Assembly (NCBI GenBank): GCA_963695805.1
Contig: CAVOHV010000003.1
Location: 248,001-312,000, forward strand
From: DASUPK01 sp963695805
GTDB taxonomy: Bacteria > Actinomycetota > Thermoleophilia > Solirubrobacterales > 70-9
Length of the DNA stretch: 64,000 nucleotides
Direction of reading: 5' to 3'
Part shown: one piece after another, positions 1 through 7,841 of the stretch
Layout of the letters: each line of letters begins with the position of its first letter
Numbering within the stretch: the stretch's first letter is position 1
The notes under the pieces: model-generated
Seen by the model: the letters and a program-made list of their open reading frames with translations, nothing else
What the model was told of the DNA's origin: nothing
Databases searched by the model: none
Position numbers and translations under genes: made by a program

Positions 1-101
1 ACCTTGTAGTGGCGGCCCGGCTCGACCGCGTCGAGGATCTTGCCGGCGAGTGCCCGGCCGAGCTCCGCGTCGCGGAACTCGTCCATGTACTTCATCGTCA
101 T
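1..101 (-). CDS. hypD: Hydrogenase maturation protein HypD, N-terminal 33 residues only
   Basis: HypD is the iron-sulfur scaffold on which the Fe(CN)2CO group of [NiFe] hydrogenase is built together with HypC. Only the amino end is inside the window; the gene runs off the left edge. The visible protein begins MTMKYMDEFRDAELGRAL, matching the conserved HypD opening MKYxDEFRDPEL. Its ATG at 101-99 overlaps the TGA of the upstream hypC-like gene (ATGA), so the two are translationally coupled. None of the cysteine motifs are visible, so the call rests on the opening motif plus the hyp context. Confidence 0.85.
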   Translation of the reverse strand, partial: MTMKYMDEFRDAELGRALAGKILDAVEPGRHYK

Positions 102-343
102 GCCGCCACCTGGCTTCCCGCATGCGCGATCGCGGTCCCGGCGTGGACCAGCACGTGATCCCCCTCGGAGACCGGTTGCACCAGGGCGATCTCGACCGTG
201 CTGCGCTCGCCGCCATCCTCGGTTGCGCAGAGCGCGAGCTCACGCTCGATGTCGATGCGGATGACCCGCATCCGGACCGCCTCATCCCCACAAGTGATGC
301 ATCCAGTCGTGTGGTCGCAACTGGGGATGAGGCCGTCGGTCAT
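98..343 (-). CDS. HypC/HupF-like hydrogenase maturation chaperone (second, divergent copy)
   Basis: 81-residue protein lying between canonical hypC and hypD. It lacks the classic MCLAIPG start but has CDHTTGCITCGDEA followed by MRVIRIDIERELALC and a late GDHVLVHAGTAIA segment, which follows the HypC fold (small beta barrel, VHVGFAI-like C-terminus). HypC proteins pair with HypD and carry iron to the hydrogenase large subunit; a paralogue may serve a second hydrogenase or a different step (inference). I chose the ATG at 343 (MTDGLIPSC), with a GGAGAGGAG about 10 nt upstream; an in-frame ATG at 394 would add 17 poorly conserved residues. The stop overlaps the hypD start. Confidence 0.7.
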   Translation of the reverse strand: MTDGLIPSCDHTTGCITCGDEAVRMRVIRIDIERELALCATEDGGERSTVEIALVQPVSEGDHVLVHAGTAIAHAGSQVAA

Positions 344-410
344 TCTCCAGGGCTCCTCTCCCCACAGCCGGGGCGGAAACGTCGCCGAGACCACTGGCAG
401 TAGCGGCTGG

Positions 411-689
411 TCACTCGATCACGCTCGCCTTGAGCTCCTCGAGCTCCTGCTCGTAGTCCTTGCCCATGCCCTCGAGGAGCCCGAGCGTCGCGCGGGCCTC
501 CTCCTCGTCGACCTTCGAGATCGCGAAGCCGACGTGGATCAGTACCCAATCGCCGGGGACCGCCCCCTCGCCCTCCTCGTCCAGGAGCCCGACGTTGACG
601 TTCCGCTGGACTCCCGCAACGTCCACCTTGGCGAGGCGGTTGCCTTCGTCGACCACTTCAACCACTTGACCTGGAATCGCCAGACACAT
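411..689 (-). CDS. hypC: Hydrogenase maturation chaperone HypC
   Basis: 92 residues beginning MCLAIPGQVVEV, the diagnostic HypC N-terminus in which Cys2 binds the iron that is loaded with CO and CN at HypD. Residues about 35-60 (VGLLDEEGEGAVPGDWVLIH, then VGFAI) form the conserved C-terminal half; the last 30 residues are an acidic helical tail. A GAGAGGAG Shine-Dalgarno precedes the ATG. It is first gene of the hyp segment and is followed 67 nt later by the hypC-like gene and hypD. A good sigma70-type promoter lies at 744-772. Confidence 0.95.
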   Translation of the reverse strand: MCLAIPGQVVEVVDEGNRLAKVDVAGVQRNVNVGLLDEEGEGAVPGDWVLIHVGFAISKVDEEEARATLGLLEGMGKDYEQELEELKASVIE

Positions 690-743
690 CCAGCTCTCCT
701 CTCGGAATGGGCGCCTTGACGCCAGAAATACCCGAGCGCCGCG

Positions 744-772
744 AACCTACTCCCCTCCCCAGGACGTGTCAA
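744..772 (-). promoter_or_regulatory. Sigma70-type promoter of hypC
   Basis: On the minus strand the sequence reads TTGACA, a 17-nt spacer, then TAGGTT. This is a perfect -35 and a good -10 at ideal spacing, about 55 nt upstream of the hypC ATG. It is one of the few full -35/-10 promoters visible in the window; most other genes show only a -10-like hexamer near the start codon. Confidence 0.65.
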
Positions 773-815
773 GGAAAGGTGAGGGAGGTCGAGGAGATCC
801 TCCGACTGGGGGACA

Positions 816-1121
816 ATGGGCTCGATGTCAACCGATGGAGAGGAACTGCTCGCCCGCGACGTCTACGTCGGCGACGGCTACAGGCCCTACGGCGAGGTGA
901 CTCCGGAGGACGCTCGTACCCTGGCCGATCGCTTCAGCGGTCTGAGCGGCGGCGGCCTGGAACAGAAGGTCGCACCGGTCGGTCGGGCCTGGCGTGAGCT
1001 CGCCGATCTGATGGAGGCGGAGGGAGCGGATCGCGTGGCCGACCTCGGCGCCGAGAGGGCCGCCGAGCTGGCCGAGGGGCTCCGGGTGGTCCCACCCGGC
1101 GGAAGCTGGCTCTCTTCCTGA
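816..1121 (+). CDS. Conserved hypothetical protein, 101 aa, divergent from hypC
   Basis: I do not recognise the family. The protein is acidic and mostly helical: an N-terminal part ending in VTPEDARTLADRFSGLSGGG and a second helix pair rich in Ala/Glu (AWRELADLMEAEGADRVADL). No membrane segment or signal peptide is seen. The start is either ATG 816 or ATG 825 (MSTDGEELL), the latter giving 98 aa. Because it diverges from hypC across 126 nt it may share that control region, but a link to hydrogenase is only positional. Confidence 0.55.
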   Translation: MGSMSTDGEELLARDVYVGDGYRPYGEVTPEDARTLADRFSGLSGGGLEQKVAPVGRAWRELADLMEAEGADRVADLGAERAAELAEGLRVVPPGGSWLSS

Positions 1122-1199
1122 GCCGAGCCGACGGCGGCCGCGGGTAGGGTCTCGCGACGATGCTGCTCGCCCGAGTCGGAAGCTCCGCCTCACGCTGCG

Positions 1200-1337
1200 T
1201 TGCTCGCCTTCCACATACTGGACGACGATCGCCGGGACCTGGGAGAACGAGGGCTCGCCGAGGGCGTCGATCGGGTGAGGCTTCTCTGGCGGCTTTACTC
1301 CCTGGCTGAGGACTTGGGCATCAAGTCCTGCGCCTGA
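1200..1337 (+). other. Possible 45-aa ORF or remnant of a broken gene
   Basis: A protein-like frame (LAFHILDDDRRDLGERGLAE, then VDRVRLLWRLYSLAEDLGIKSCA) ends at 1337, one base before the cupin stop. Its only usable start is a TTG at 1200. A TAGGGT hexamer sits 9 nt before an ATG at 1160, which looks like a leaderless start, but that ATG is in a different frame and its product is Arg-rich nonsense. The simplest reading is a small gene whose start has been separated from its body by a frameshift. Function unknown. Confidence 0.3.
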
Positions 1338-1712
1338 TCAGCCCCAGGGCATCTGCTCGTAGCCGCTGTCGACCGGGACGCCGATGAGCAACGCGCGGAC
1401 GTTCGCGTCGGAGTCGTTACGGATCGTGCGCGTCACCTCGGGCGCGTAGCGGCAGTAGGTGCCCGCGGGCGCATCGTGCTGCTCGCCGTCGGCGACGATC
1501 GTCCCCTGGCCGTCGAGGATGATGAAGACCTCCTCCTGGTTGTCGCCGCTGTGGTCGTGCTCGGGGATCTGCCCACCCGGCTCGATGTCGACGACGTTGA
1601 AGCCGAAGGACTCGGCGCCCAGGGTCTTGCGCGCCAGGTGCCAGGTCGCTCCTCCACTCCCCTCCATCTCCTCGAACTCATCGACGTTCCTGATCGTGTA
1701 GCCCTCGGCCAT
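1338..1712 (-). CDS. Cupin-domain protein
   Basis: 124-residue single-domain cupin. The metal-site motif 1 is seen as GGQIPEHDHSGDNQEEVFII (two His and a Glu near residues 54-64) and motif 2 as the PAGTYCRYAPEVTRTIRNDS stretch, in which the usual second-motif His is replaced, so metal binding may be altered. Start: ATG 1712 (MAEGYTIRNV) is preceded by AGGAGAGAG; an in-frame ATG at 1970 would add an unrelated N-terminus. It diverges from the SnoaL-like pseudogene. The substrate cannot be told from sequence. Confidence 0.8.
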   Translation of the reverse strand: MAEGYTIRNVDEFEEMEGSGGATWHLARKTLGAESFGFNVVDIEPGGQIPEHDHSGDNQEEVFIILDGQGTIVADGEQHDAPAGTYCRYAPEVTRTIRNDSDANVRALLIGVPVDSGYEQMPWG

Positions 1713-1772
1713 CTCTCTCCTCCTCGCGTTCCCCTTGTCATGCCGGGCGCCCCGAACATATCCTGTCCACCC

Positions 1773-2205
1773 GTGGGAGACGACTCGGCACAGAGTCTCG
1801 AGGAGGCGATCGGTCGTTACAACGAGGCGTGGAACGACCATGACCTCGACGCGATCATGTCGATGCACGCGCCCGGCATGGTCTTCGAGAACCACACCGC
1901 GGGCGAGTCGGCTCAGGGCGACGCAGGTCCGCGAGCACATCGGCGCGATCTTCGAGACCTGGCCCGACATCCACTTCGAGACCCGCCGTCTCTACGTGCG
2001 CGACGGCGTCGTCACACAGGAGTGGACCGCCACGGCCACCCACTCCAACACCATGCGCCGCGGAGACCTCGTCGCCGAGCCGACCGGCAAGAAGATCGAG
2101 TGGCGTGGGATCGACGTGATCCCGTACGAGGACGGCCAGGTGAAGCGCAAGGACGTGTACTCGGACTCGGTCTCGATCCTGCGCCAGGTCGGTTTGCTCG
2201 AATAG
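1773..2205 (+). pseudogene. SnoaL-like / ester cyclase family protein, interrupted by a +1 frameshift
   Basis: The first frame encodes SLEEAIGRYNEAWNDHDLDA, then IMSMHAPGMVFENHTAGESA, the typical opening of SnoaL/NTF2-like proteins; from about 1920 the match continues in another frame with TQVREHIGAIFETWPDIHFE and ends QVGLLE at 2205. Joining the two needs removal of one base in the GCTCAGGGCGACGCAG stretch near 1915-1925. The GTG at 1773 is favoured because TATCCT lies just upstream; an in-frame ATG occurs at 1740. It is either a recent pseudogene or a sequencing error. The intact protein would be about 143 aa. Confidence 0.7.
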
Positions 2206-2278
2206 GCCGTAACCCCTACGCGCCCTCCGTCGCTTTCTCGGTTGGGGAGACTCAAACAGCCACGGAGGTGATCGGTAC

Positions 2279-2497
2279 GTGAAGGTGAGAACGCGCAAGC
2301 TGGCGGTGTTCGGGACCTGCCTCGGTATCGCTGGGGCTTTCCCGGTGATGAGCTCCGCCGACATGGGCGGCGTTCCGCACAACAGCAAGCCGTGTGCGGC
2401 CAAGAAGGCGAAGAAGCATCCAAAGAAGCCGGCGCCCAATGACAAGGGCAAGAAGTGCGGCTTCGAGACAGGCACGACGGCGACCAGCACCAGCTGA
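2279..2497 (+). CDS. Small secreted Lys-rich protein
   Basis: 72 residues: basic N-terminus MKVRTRK, hydrophobic core LAVFGTCLGIAGAFPVMSSA (signal peptide), then a mature part that is very rich in Lys and Pro (KKAKKHPKKPAPNDKGKK) with two cysteines that could pair. Start is GTG 2279, supported by GGAGGTGATC at 2264-2273, a perfect complement to the 16S rRNA 3' end. The strong ribosome site suggests high expression. Family not recognised. Confidence 0.65.
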   Translation: MKVRTRKLAVFGTCLGIAGAFPVMSSADMGGVPHNSKPCAAKKAKKHPKKPAPNDKGKKCGFETGTTATSTS

Positions 2498-2568
2498 GCA
2501 GGACGCTTGCTTCGGGCGGGCGGTCCCGCTACGTACCCCCTAGTCCGTGGGGCCGTCCCCCGTCCGAA

Positions 2569-2937
2569 TCAGCGCCGGTGCAACGCCCAGCCGGCGATTG
2601 CGGCGGCGCAAAGGGCCAGGATGCCGGCGGAGAGCAGGCCGGCATTGCTTCGCTCAGGGTCCCCGATGATCGAATCCCGCGCCCGCGCCGACAGGATCGA
2701 TCCGGCGGAAGCGAAGGACATCACCGAACCTGCCGAACCGGCGGAGGCGACGGAGAAAGCCGACCCGGCCGACCCGATCGACCCGATCGAGGCGAACGAG
2801 CCGACTGACCCGATCGAGAGGGCCGAGCCCTTGGAGGCGATCGAGAGAAACGAGTCCTCCGACCAGAGCGAGAGGGAGCTTTTATGCGAGGGGGCTCCGA
2901 GCAAAGCGAGGAGCAACCCGTCTGATGAGGCCGTCAC
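2569..2937 (-). CDS. Ser/Gly-rich repeat protein with C-terminal membrane anchor
   Basis: 122-residue frame directly after thrB; its GTG (2937-2935) overlaps the thrB TGA as GTGA. The middle is built of short Ser-Gly-hydrophobic repeats (SIGSVGSFASIGSIGSAGSA), and residues about 97-118 are a transmembrane segment ending in WALHRR. The first 20 codons coincide with a copy of the dispersed hairpin repeat (2884-2921), so the true start may lie further in. I do not recognise a family; low complexity makes the call uncertain. Confidence 0.45.
   Translation of the reverse strand: MTASSDGLLLALLGAPSHKSSLSLWSEDSFLSIASKGSALSIGSVGSFASIGSIGSAGSAFSVASAGSAGSVMSFASAGSILSARARDSIIGDPERSNAGLLSAGILALCAAAIAGWALHRR
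2884..2921 (-). repeat. Dispersed hairpin repeat, copy 1
   Basis: Minus strand reads ACGGGTTGCTCC, a loop CTCGCTTTGCTC, then GGAGCCCCCTCGCAT. It shares both ends with the other copies (ACGGGTTGCtCC ... GGaGCaCCCTCGCAT) and can fold on the TTGCTCC/GGAGC arms. Here it lies inside the first codons of the Ser/Gly-rich frame. Confidence 0.75.
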
Positions 2938-3812
2938 AGCTCCGGCACGTCCGCACCGGTCGGCGAGAACGGCACCCGGCGCACCTCGGCCCAGTCCCCC
3001 ACCCTCTGCGTGAGCTTCTTCATCACCGCGCCGGTGCTCTGCCAGAAGGTCCAGACGAGCACCGACGGTCCGGCGCCCGAGATCGTCGCCCCGATCGCGC
3101 CCATTCGCGGCGCCTCCTGCACGATCTCCATCGAGCGCGGGTAGAGGTGGGCCCGATGCGGCTGGTGCAGCCGATCCGACAGCCCTCTGCCGATCAGGGT
3201 GAGGTCTGATACCTGGATGCCGAGCACGAGCTCTGAGGCTGCCGAGATGTTGGCGACGGCGTCGTTGAGGGGGACCAGTTCGGGGATCGCCTTGCGCGCT
3301 TCCTCGGTGGGCACCTGCTCGCCCGGGATCACCACCACGCCCTCCACCCCCTGCGGCGGATCGAGCCGAGTGGCCGTCACGCCGCTGCCGTCCTCGGCGC
3401 AGATGACGAACCCGCCGTACAGCGCGGCCGCGACGTTGTCCGGGTGACCCTCGAGCTCGGCGGCCTTGACCAGGACGTCCGATGTCTCGTGCGCGAGCTC
3501 ATAGAGATGGTCGGCGGCCAGCAGGCCCGCGACGATCGCCGCCGCACTCGAGCCCAGCCCCGCCGCGAGCGGGATCTCGCTCTTGATCCGGAAGGCGATC
3601 CCGTCCGCCGGACGCAGTGCCTGGAAGGCGCGGACGCAGAGATTGGAGCGATCGAGCGGGACGCTCAGGCCATCCGCCTCGACCGAGAACGTCCCCACCT
3701 CCTCCACCTCGAGCTCGAGGTGCATGGCCAGCGCCGCCGCCAGCACGTCGTATCCGGGCCCGAGGTTGGCCGATGTGGCCGGCACCTTGACCAGCCGTCG
3801 TCTCGCGGTCAC
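2934..3812 (-). CDS. thrB: Homoserine kinase
   Basis: 292-residue GHMP-family kinase that phosphorylates L-homoserine with ATP, giving O-phosphohomoserine for ThrC. Seen: N-terminal VKVPATSANLGPGYDVLAAA, the ATP-binding loop PLAAGLGSSAA at residues 81-91, EGHPDNVAAALYGG, and the C-terminal glycine motif GAIGATISGAGPSVL. Length is normal for the family. GTG start at 3812; 10 nt upstream lies the stop of the frameshifted SHOCT gene. It belongs to the lysA-hom-thrC-thrB operon. Confidence 0.95.
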   Translation of the reverse strand: MTARRRLVKVPATSANLGPGYDVLAAALAMHLELEVEEVGTFSVEADGLSVPLDRSNLCVRAFQALRPADGIAFRIKSEIPLAAGLGSSAAAIVAGLLAADHLYELAHETSDVLVKAAELEGHPDNVAAALYGGFVICAEDGSGVTATRLDPPQGVEGVVVIPGEQVPTEEARKAIPELVPLNDAVANISAASELVLGIQVSDLTLIGRGLSDRLHQPHRAHLYPRSMEIVQEAPRMGAIGATISGAGPSVLVWTFWQSTGAVMKKLTQRVGDWAEVRRVPFSPTGADVPEL

Positions 3813-3821
3813 GAGCGGAGG

Positions 3822-4177
3822 CTATCCGCAGAGGCAGGGCGCCCCGAAGGCGAAGCCGGGAGCGACCCGCCTCGTGGTGGCTATGACGCCGAGGATCTTC
3901 GCCTTCTCCTGCTCGAACTCGGCGTCGGTGAGGGCGCCGGAGTCCCGCAGCTGGCGAGCCGCTCGAGCTCCGCGATGTGATCGCCGCCGGATGGCGGTGC
4001 GGGAGCAGGCGTGAAGCCCGAGTCGCCGACGGGTCGTACCTCGCCGCGCCCTGGCGCGCGCTGGGCGCTCTCCCAGTCGATCGCGATTTTCGAGGGATCG
4101 TTCGGGTCGACCCTGATTGGCAGAATGACCCCCTCGCCGAGCGTCACCCCCGCCGGGACCATGGACTGGTTGTTCAC
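3822..4177 (-). pseudogene. SHOCT-domain protein between thrC and thrB, broken by a 1-bp deletion
   Basis: Starts GTG 4177 (MNNQSMVPAGVTLGEGVILP), runs through a Pro-rich linker and begins a C-terminal SHOCT motif GDHIAELERLA. The motif continues in another frame as LRDSGALTDAEFEQEKAKIL, ending at a TAG at 3824-3822. Restoring one C (GCCAGCTG to GCCAGCCTG) near 3955 rejoins a textbook SHOCT helix pair. SHOCT is a short oligomerisation or membrane-associated C-terminal domain of unknown role. The unshifted frame stops at 3881. The tail overlaps a degenerate copy of the hairpin repeat. Confidence 0.75.
3835..3867 (-). repeat. Degenerate copy of the dispersed hairpin repeat
   Basis: Minus strand CGGGTCGCTCCCGGCTTCGC, then CTTCGGGGCGCCC. 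Same order of elements as the main family (CGGGT-GCTCC ... loop with GGCTTCGCCT ... GGcGCCC) but without the flanking AAA and CTCGCAT tails. Assignment is tentative. Confidence 0.35.
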
Positions 4178-4213
4178 GCGATAGTTGGAACTAGGCGGAG
4201 ACTACTGCGCCCC

Positions 4214-5248
4214 CTAGTCGAAGACGGCCTTTTCGACCGCACCGAGCTCCGCCTTGCAGCCGGTGACGGCGGGTGCCTTGCCGATCGCGCTGTCTGGGTC
4301 CTTGAGGCCGTGGCCGGTGAGCACGCAGACGATGCTCTCCGGCTTCTCCATTCCCTCGGCCACCGGCAGGCCGTGGGCGATCAGCCCGGCGACGGAGGCG
4401 GCCGAAGCCGGCTCGCAGAAGACGCCCTCCTTGGACGCAAGCCAGTGGTAGGCCTCGAGGATCTGCTCGTCGGTGACCGCGGCAACCCGACCGCGTGAGG
4501 CGGTGAATGCGTTCATCGCCTCCTCCCAGCGCGCCGGATTGCCGATCCGGATCGCCGAGGCGACGGTCTCGGGGTTCTCGATCGGGTGCCCCTCGACCAG
4601 CGGGGCCGCGCCGGCGGCCTGGAAGCCGTAGAGGATCGGGGAAGCCTGGTACTCCTGGAAACCGGCCCACCAGGAGGTGACGTTGCCCGCGTTCCCGACG
4701 GGGATGGCGAGCGCGGCGGGCGCCTCTCCGAGCTCATCGCAGGTCTCGAAGGCCGCCGTCTTCTGGCCCTCGATCCGGTAGGGGTTCACGGAGTTGACGA
4801 GCTCGACGGGGTGCTTCTCGGCGATCTCCCGGACGATCTCCAGCGCCTGGTCGAAGTTGCCCTCGAGAGCGATCACCCGCGCGCCGTGCATGAGGGCCTG
4901 GGCGAGCTTGCCGATTGCGATCTTCCCCTCCGGGACGATCACGGCGCCGCGCAGCCCGGCCCGCGCCGCGTAGGCGGCGCAACTGGCGGCGGTGTTGCCC
5001 GTCGATGCGCAGATGATCGCCTCGGCCCCCTCCCCCATGGCCCGTGAGACGGCGACCGTCATGCCCCGATCCTTGAAGCTGCCGGTGGGGTTCGTGCCCT
5101 CGAACTTGAGGTGGACGTCCGCGCCCACGCGCTCGGAAAGCCGCGGCGAGTGGATCAGCGGAGTCGAGCCCTCGTTGAGCGTCACCACCGGGTCCCCTTC
5201 CTCGAGAGGGAGGTGATCGCGATAGCGCTCGATAAGCGGCGTCGGCAT
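4214..5248 (-). CDS. thrC: Threonine synthase
   Basis: 344-residue PLP enzyme converting O-phosphohomoserine to threonine and phosphate. The cofactor lysine is in TNPTGSFKDRG (Lys59), followed by CASTGNTAAS and the phosphate loop PVGNAGNVTSWW; NEGSTPLIHS at residues 26-34 is the usual opening. Length fits the short type-2 ThrC of Actinobacteria. ATG 5248 follows the hom stop (5253) by a few bases, so hom, thrC and thrB are co-transcribed. Confidence 0.95.
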   Translation of the reverse strand: MPTPLIERYRDHLPLEEGDPVVTLNEGSTPLIHSPRLSERVGADVHLKFEGTNPTGSFKDRGMTVAVSRAMGEGAEAIICASTGNTAASCAAYAARAGLRGAVIVPEGKIAIGKLAQALMHGARVIALEGNFDQALEIVREIAEKHPVELVNSVNPYRIEGQKTAAFETCDELGEAPAALAIPVGNAGNVTSWWAGFQEYQASPILYGFQAAGAAPLVEGHPIENPETVASAIRIGNPARWEEAMNAFTASRGRVAAVTDEQILEAYHWLASKEGVFCEPASAASVAGLIAHGLPVAEGMEKPESIVCVLTGHGLKDPDSAIGKAPAVTGCKAELGAVEKAVFD

Positions 5249-5252
5249 CGGC

Positions 5253-6479
5253 TCAGCCGAACTCCTCCTCGATCACCCTGATCGAGCGCGGTGGGGAGCG
5301 GAGGAAGTCGAGCTTGGCGATCCTCTCGAGGGCGGCCCCGAAGCTCTTCTCCGAGACCGGGTGCATGACCATGATCAGCTGCGCCTCGCCGCCGAGCCCT
5401 CGCTGGACGACGCTGCGCACTGAGACCTCGTTGTCGCCGAGGACCTCGGCGACCTGCGCCAGGACGCCTGGGCGGTCGTCGACCTCGAGGTGGAGATAGA
5501 AGGCCATCTCGACGTCCCTCGCGATCGCGAGCTTCGCGTTCTCCTCGAAGAGCGGCGAGCCACCTGCGATCACGGAGACGACGTCCCCGAGCACTGCCGA
5601 GGCGGTCTCGGGTCCGCCCGCGCCCGGCCCCGACATCGTGATCTCGGCGATCGCTGGGGACTCGACCATCACCGCATTGAACGGCCCCTCGATCGGCGAG
5701 AGCGGATGGCCGGGATAGAGGAAGCAGGGAAAGACCCGGACACTGATCTCTCCGTCACCGACCCGTTCGGCGACGCCGAGGAGCTTCAGCGAGAGTCCGA
5801 GCTCCTTCGCGTACGCGAGGTCGTCCGGCCTGATCCCCTCGATGCCCTCGAAGGGGACATCCTCCAGCTGAACCGGCGCCCCGAACGCGAGGCGCGCCAG
5901 GATCGCCATCTTTGCGGCGGCGTCCGCGCCGCCGACGTCCTCCGTCGGGTCGGCCTCCGCATAACCCAGGTCCTGCGCCTGCTTCAGCGCCTCCCCATAG
6001 GAGAGGCCGCTTCGCGCCATCTCGGTGAGGATGTAGTTGGTCGTGCCGTTGACGATCCCGAACACCTTCTCGATCGGGATCGCGCCGAGGCTCTCCTGGA
6101 CGACGCGGATCACAGGGATCGCCCCGGCCACCGCCGCCTCGAAGCGCAGCTGGGCGCCTCCCTCCCGCGCGGCGGCCACCAGCTGATCGCCGTGCTGGGC
6201 GACCAGCTGCTTGTTGGCCGTCACCACGTGCCTGCCCTCCCGCAGCGCGCGGGTGACGTAGTCGAGGGCGGGGTCGATTCCGCCGATCAGCTCGACGATG
6301 ATGTCACTCGCCGCCAGGATCTCCTCGAAGTCCCCGTCGTTCGAGCTCAGAACACCGGCGACCTCCGGGCGCCGGCCGGAGACCTCCTCCACCATCTCCG
6401 CACGCTCCTCGAGCAGCTCGCGGAAGGCGCTTCCCACGGTCCCCCTGCCGAGGATCCCCACGTTCACGGTCTCAGCCAT
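5253..6479 (-). CDS. hom: Homoserine dehydrogenase
   Basis: 408 residues. NAD(P)-binding loop GILGRGTVGSA at 8-18; the catalytic core contains VTANKQLVA, FEAAVAGAIPVIR, NGTTNYILTEM and the AEADPTEDVGG(A)DAAAK signature; a C-terminal ACT domain (about 330-405, DRPGVLAQVAEVLGDNEVSV) suggests threonine feedback control. Reduces aspartate semialdehyde to homoserine. Starts ATG 6479, overlapping the end of lysA by 16 nt; operon with lysA, thrC and thrB. Confidence 0.95.
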   Translation of the reverse strand: MAETVNVGILGRGTVGSAFRELLEERAEMVEEVSGRRPEVAGVLSSNDGDFEEILAASDIIVELIGGIDPALDYVTRALREGRHVVTANKQLVAQHGDQLVAAAREGGAQLRFEAAVAGAIPVIRVVQESLGAIPIEKVFGIVNGTTNYILTEMARSGLSYGEALKQAQDLGYAEADPTEDVGGADAAAKMAILARLAFGAPVQLEDVPFEGIEGIRPDDLAYAKELGLSLKLLGVAERVGDGEISVRVFPCFLYPGHPLSPIEGPFNAVMVESPAIAEITMSGPGAGGPETASAVLGDVVSVIAGGSPLFEENAKLAIARDVEMAFYLHLEVDDRPGVLAQVAEVLGDNEVSVRSVVQRGLGGEAQLIMVMHPVSEKSFGAALERIAKLDFLRSPPRSIRVIEEEFG

Positions 6480-7801
6480 CGCACATCCCTGCTGAGCAGG
6501 TCGTCCCAGGTCTCGCGACGGACTACCACCCTGGCCTCGGCGTCGCCGCAGAAGATCACCGGCGGGCGCGGTTTACCGTTGTAGTTGTTGGCCATTGAGT
6601 GGCCGTAGGCCCCCGTCGCCGGAGTGACCAGCACGTCGCCGACGCTGGGAGCCGCCAGCTCCGCGTCGCGGACCAGGACGTCACCGGACTCGCAGTGCAT
6701 CCCGGCGATGTTGGCGAGCGTCTCGGGCGTCTGCCCGGCGCGGTCCGCGATCACCGCCTCGTAGCGGGCGCCGTAGAGCATCGGGCGCAGGTTGTCCGAC
6801 ATCCCACCGTCGACAGCCACATAGGTGCGGACGCCGGGAATCTCCTTGACGGTCCCCACCCGGTACGCCGTGATCCCCGCGTTGCCGACGAGCGAGCGAC
6901 CGGGCTCGACCAGGATCCTCGGAACCGGGTCGAAGACCTGCCGCACCCCCCGAACCTTGACGTCGACGTAGTTCTCGATCGAGGGCGGCTCGTCCGAGTC
7001 GAGGTAGGCGATGCCGAGTCCGCCGCCGACGTTGAGCAGCTCGGGCTCGAGGTCCACGATGTCGCAGAAGCCGGCGATCACCTCGATCGCCTTGACATAG
7101 GGCTCCAGCTCGAAGATCTGGGAGCCGATGTGCGCGTGTAGCCCGACCAGCTCGAGATTGTCGGACGCCCGCACTCGCTCGACCGCCTGCTCCGCGAGCC
7201 GGTCCGCGAGCCCGAAGCCGAACTTGGAGTCGAGCTGTCCGGTCTGGACGTAGTCATGGGTGGAGGGCTTGATCCCGGGCGTGACCCGGATCAGCACCTT
7301 CTGGGGGCGGTCGAGCAGCCGGCCGGCCAGCTCGATCTCGTCGAAGGAGTCGAGGATCAGATGGCCGACGCCGACCTCGAACGCGTAGCGGAGCTCGGCC
7401 TCGGTCTTGTCGTTGCCGTGCAGATGGATGCGGGCCGGGTCGAAGCCCGCGGCCAGCGCCACATGGAGCTCGCCGCCCGAGGCGACATCCACCGACAGTC
7501 CTTCGTCGCGCATCACACGCAAGGCGGCGGTGGCGGGGAACGCCTTGCTCGCGTAGATCACCTCGAAAGCGTCGGTCCGCTGCTCGAACGCCCGCATGTA
7601 CTCGCAGGCCCGGCGGCGCATGTCGTCCTCGGCGTAGATGTAGGCGGGCGTCCCGAACTCCTCGGCCAGCTCGACGACATCGCAGCCTCCTACCTCCAGG
7701 TGGCCACGCTCGTTCACGCGCGAGCCGGCCGGGTAGACCGGCGAGGCGGCGATCGGGTCAGCGGTTGTCACCGACCCCGGGTTGTCCGCGCGGGAACTCA
7801 T
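6464..7801 (-). CDS. lysA: Diaminopimelate decarboxylase
   Basis: 445-residue fold-III PLP enzyme making lysine from meso-diaminopimelate. The Schiff-base lysine lies in VIYASKAFPA (Lys86); other motifs are ASGGELHVAL, HGNDKTEAEL, LHAHIGSQI, LNVGGGLGIAY, LVEPGRSLVG and the active-site CESGD near residue 370. The first ~25 residues are a variable lead; ATG 7801 is preceded by CAGAAT about 9 nt upstream rather than by a ribosome site. First gene of the aspartate-family operon; diverges from the hydrolase at 7842. Confidence 0.95.
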   Translation of the reverse strand: MSSRADNPGSVTTADPIAASPVYPAGSRVNERGHLEVGGCDVVELAEEFGTPAYIYAEDDMRRRACEYMRAFEQRTDAFEVIYASKAFPATAALRVMRDEGLSVDVASGGELHVALAAGFDPARIHLHGNDKTEAELRYAFEVGVGHLILDSFDEIELAGRLLDRPQKVLIRVTPGIKPSTHDYVQTGQLDSKFGFGLADRLAEQAVERVRASDNLELVGLHAHIGSQIFELEPYVKAIEVIAGFCDIVDLEPELLNVGGGLGIAYLDSDEPPSIENYVDVKVRGVRQVFDPVPRILVEPGRSLVGNAGITAYRVGTVKEIPGVRTYVAVDGGMSDNLRPMLYGARYEAVIADRAGQTPETLANIAGMHCESGDVLVRDAELAAPSVGDVLVTPATGAYGHSMANNYNGKPRPPVIFCGDAEARVVVRRETWDDLLSRDVRWLRP

Positions 7802-7841
7802 GGGAGGGCAATTCTGACGGGAACGGCGAGAATGACCCGCA

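Noticed and set aside
5490..6584. Long plus-strand open frame (364 codons) opposite hom
   Set aside because: Antisense to a clear homoserine dehydrogenase; composition is Arg/Asp/Leu-rich as expected from the shadow frame of a GC-rich gene, and no motif is recognisable.
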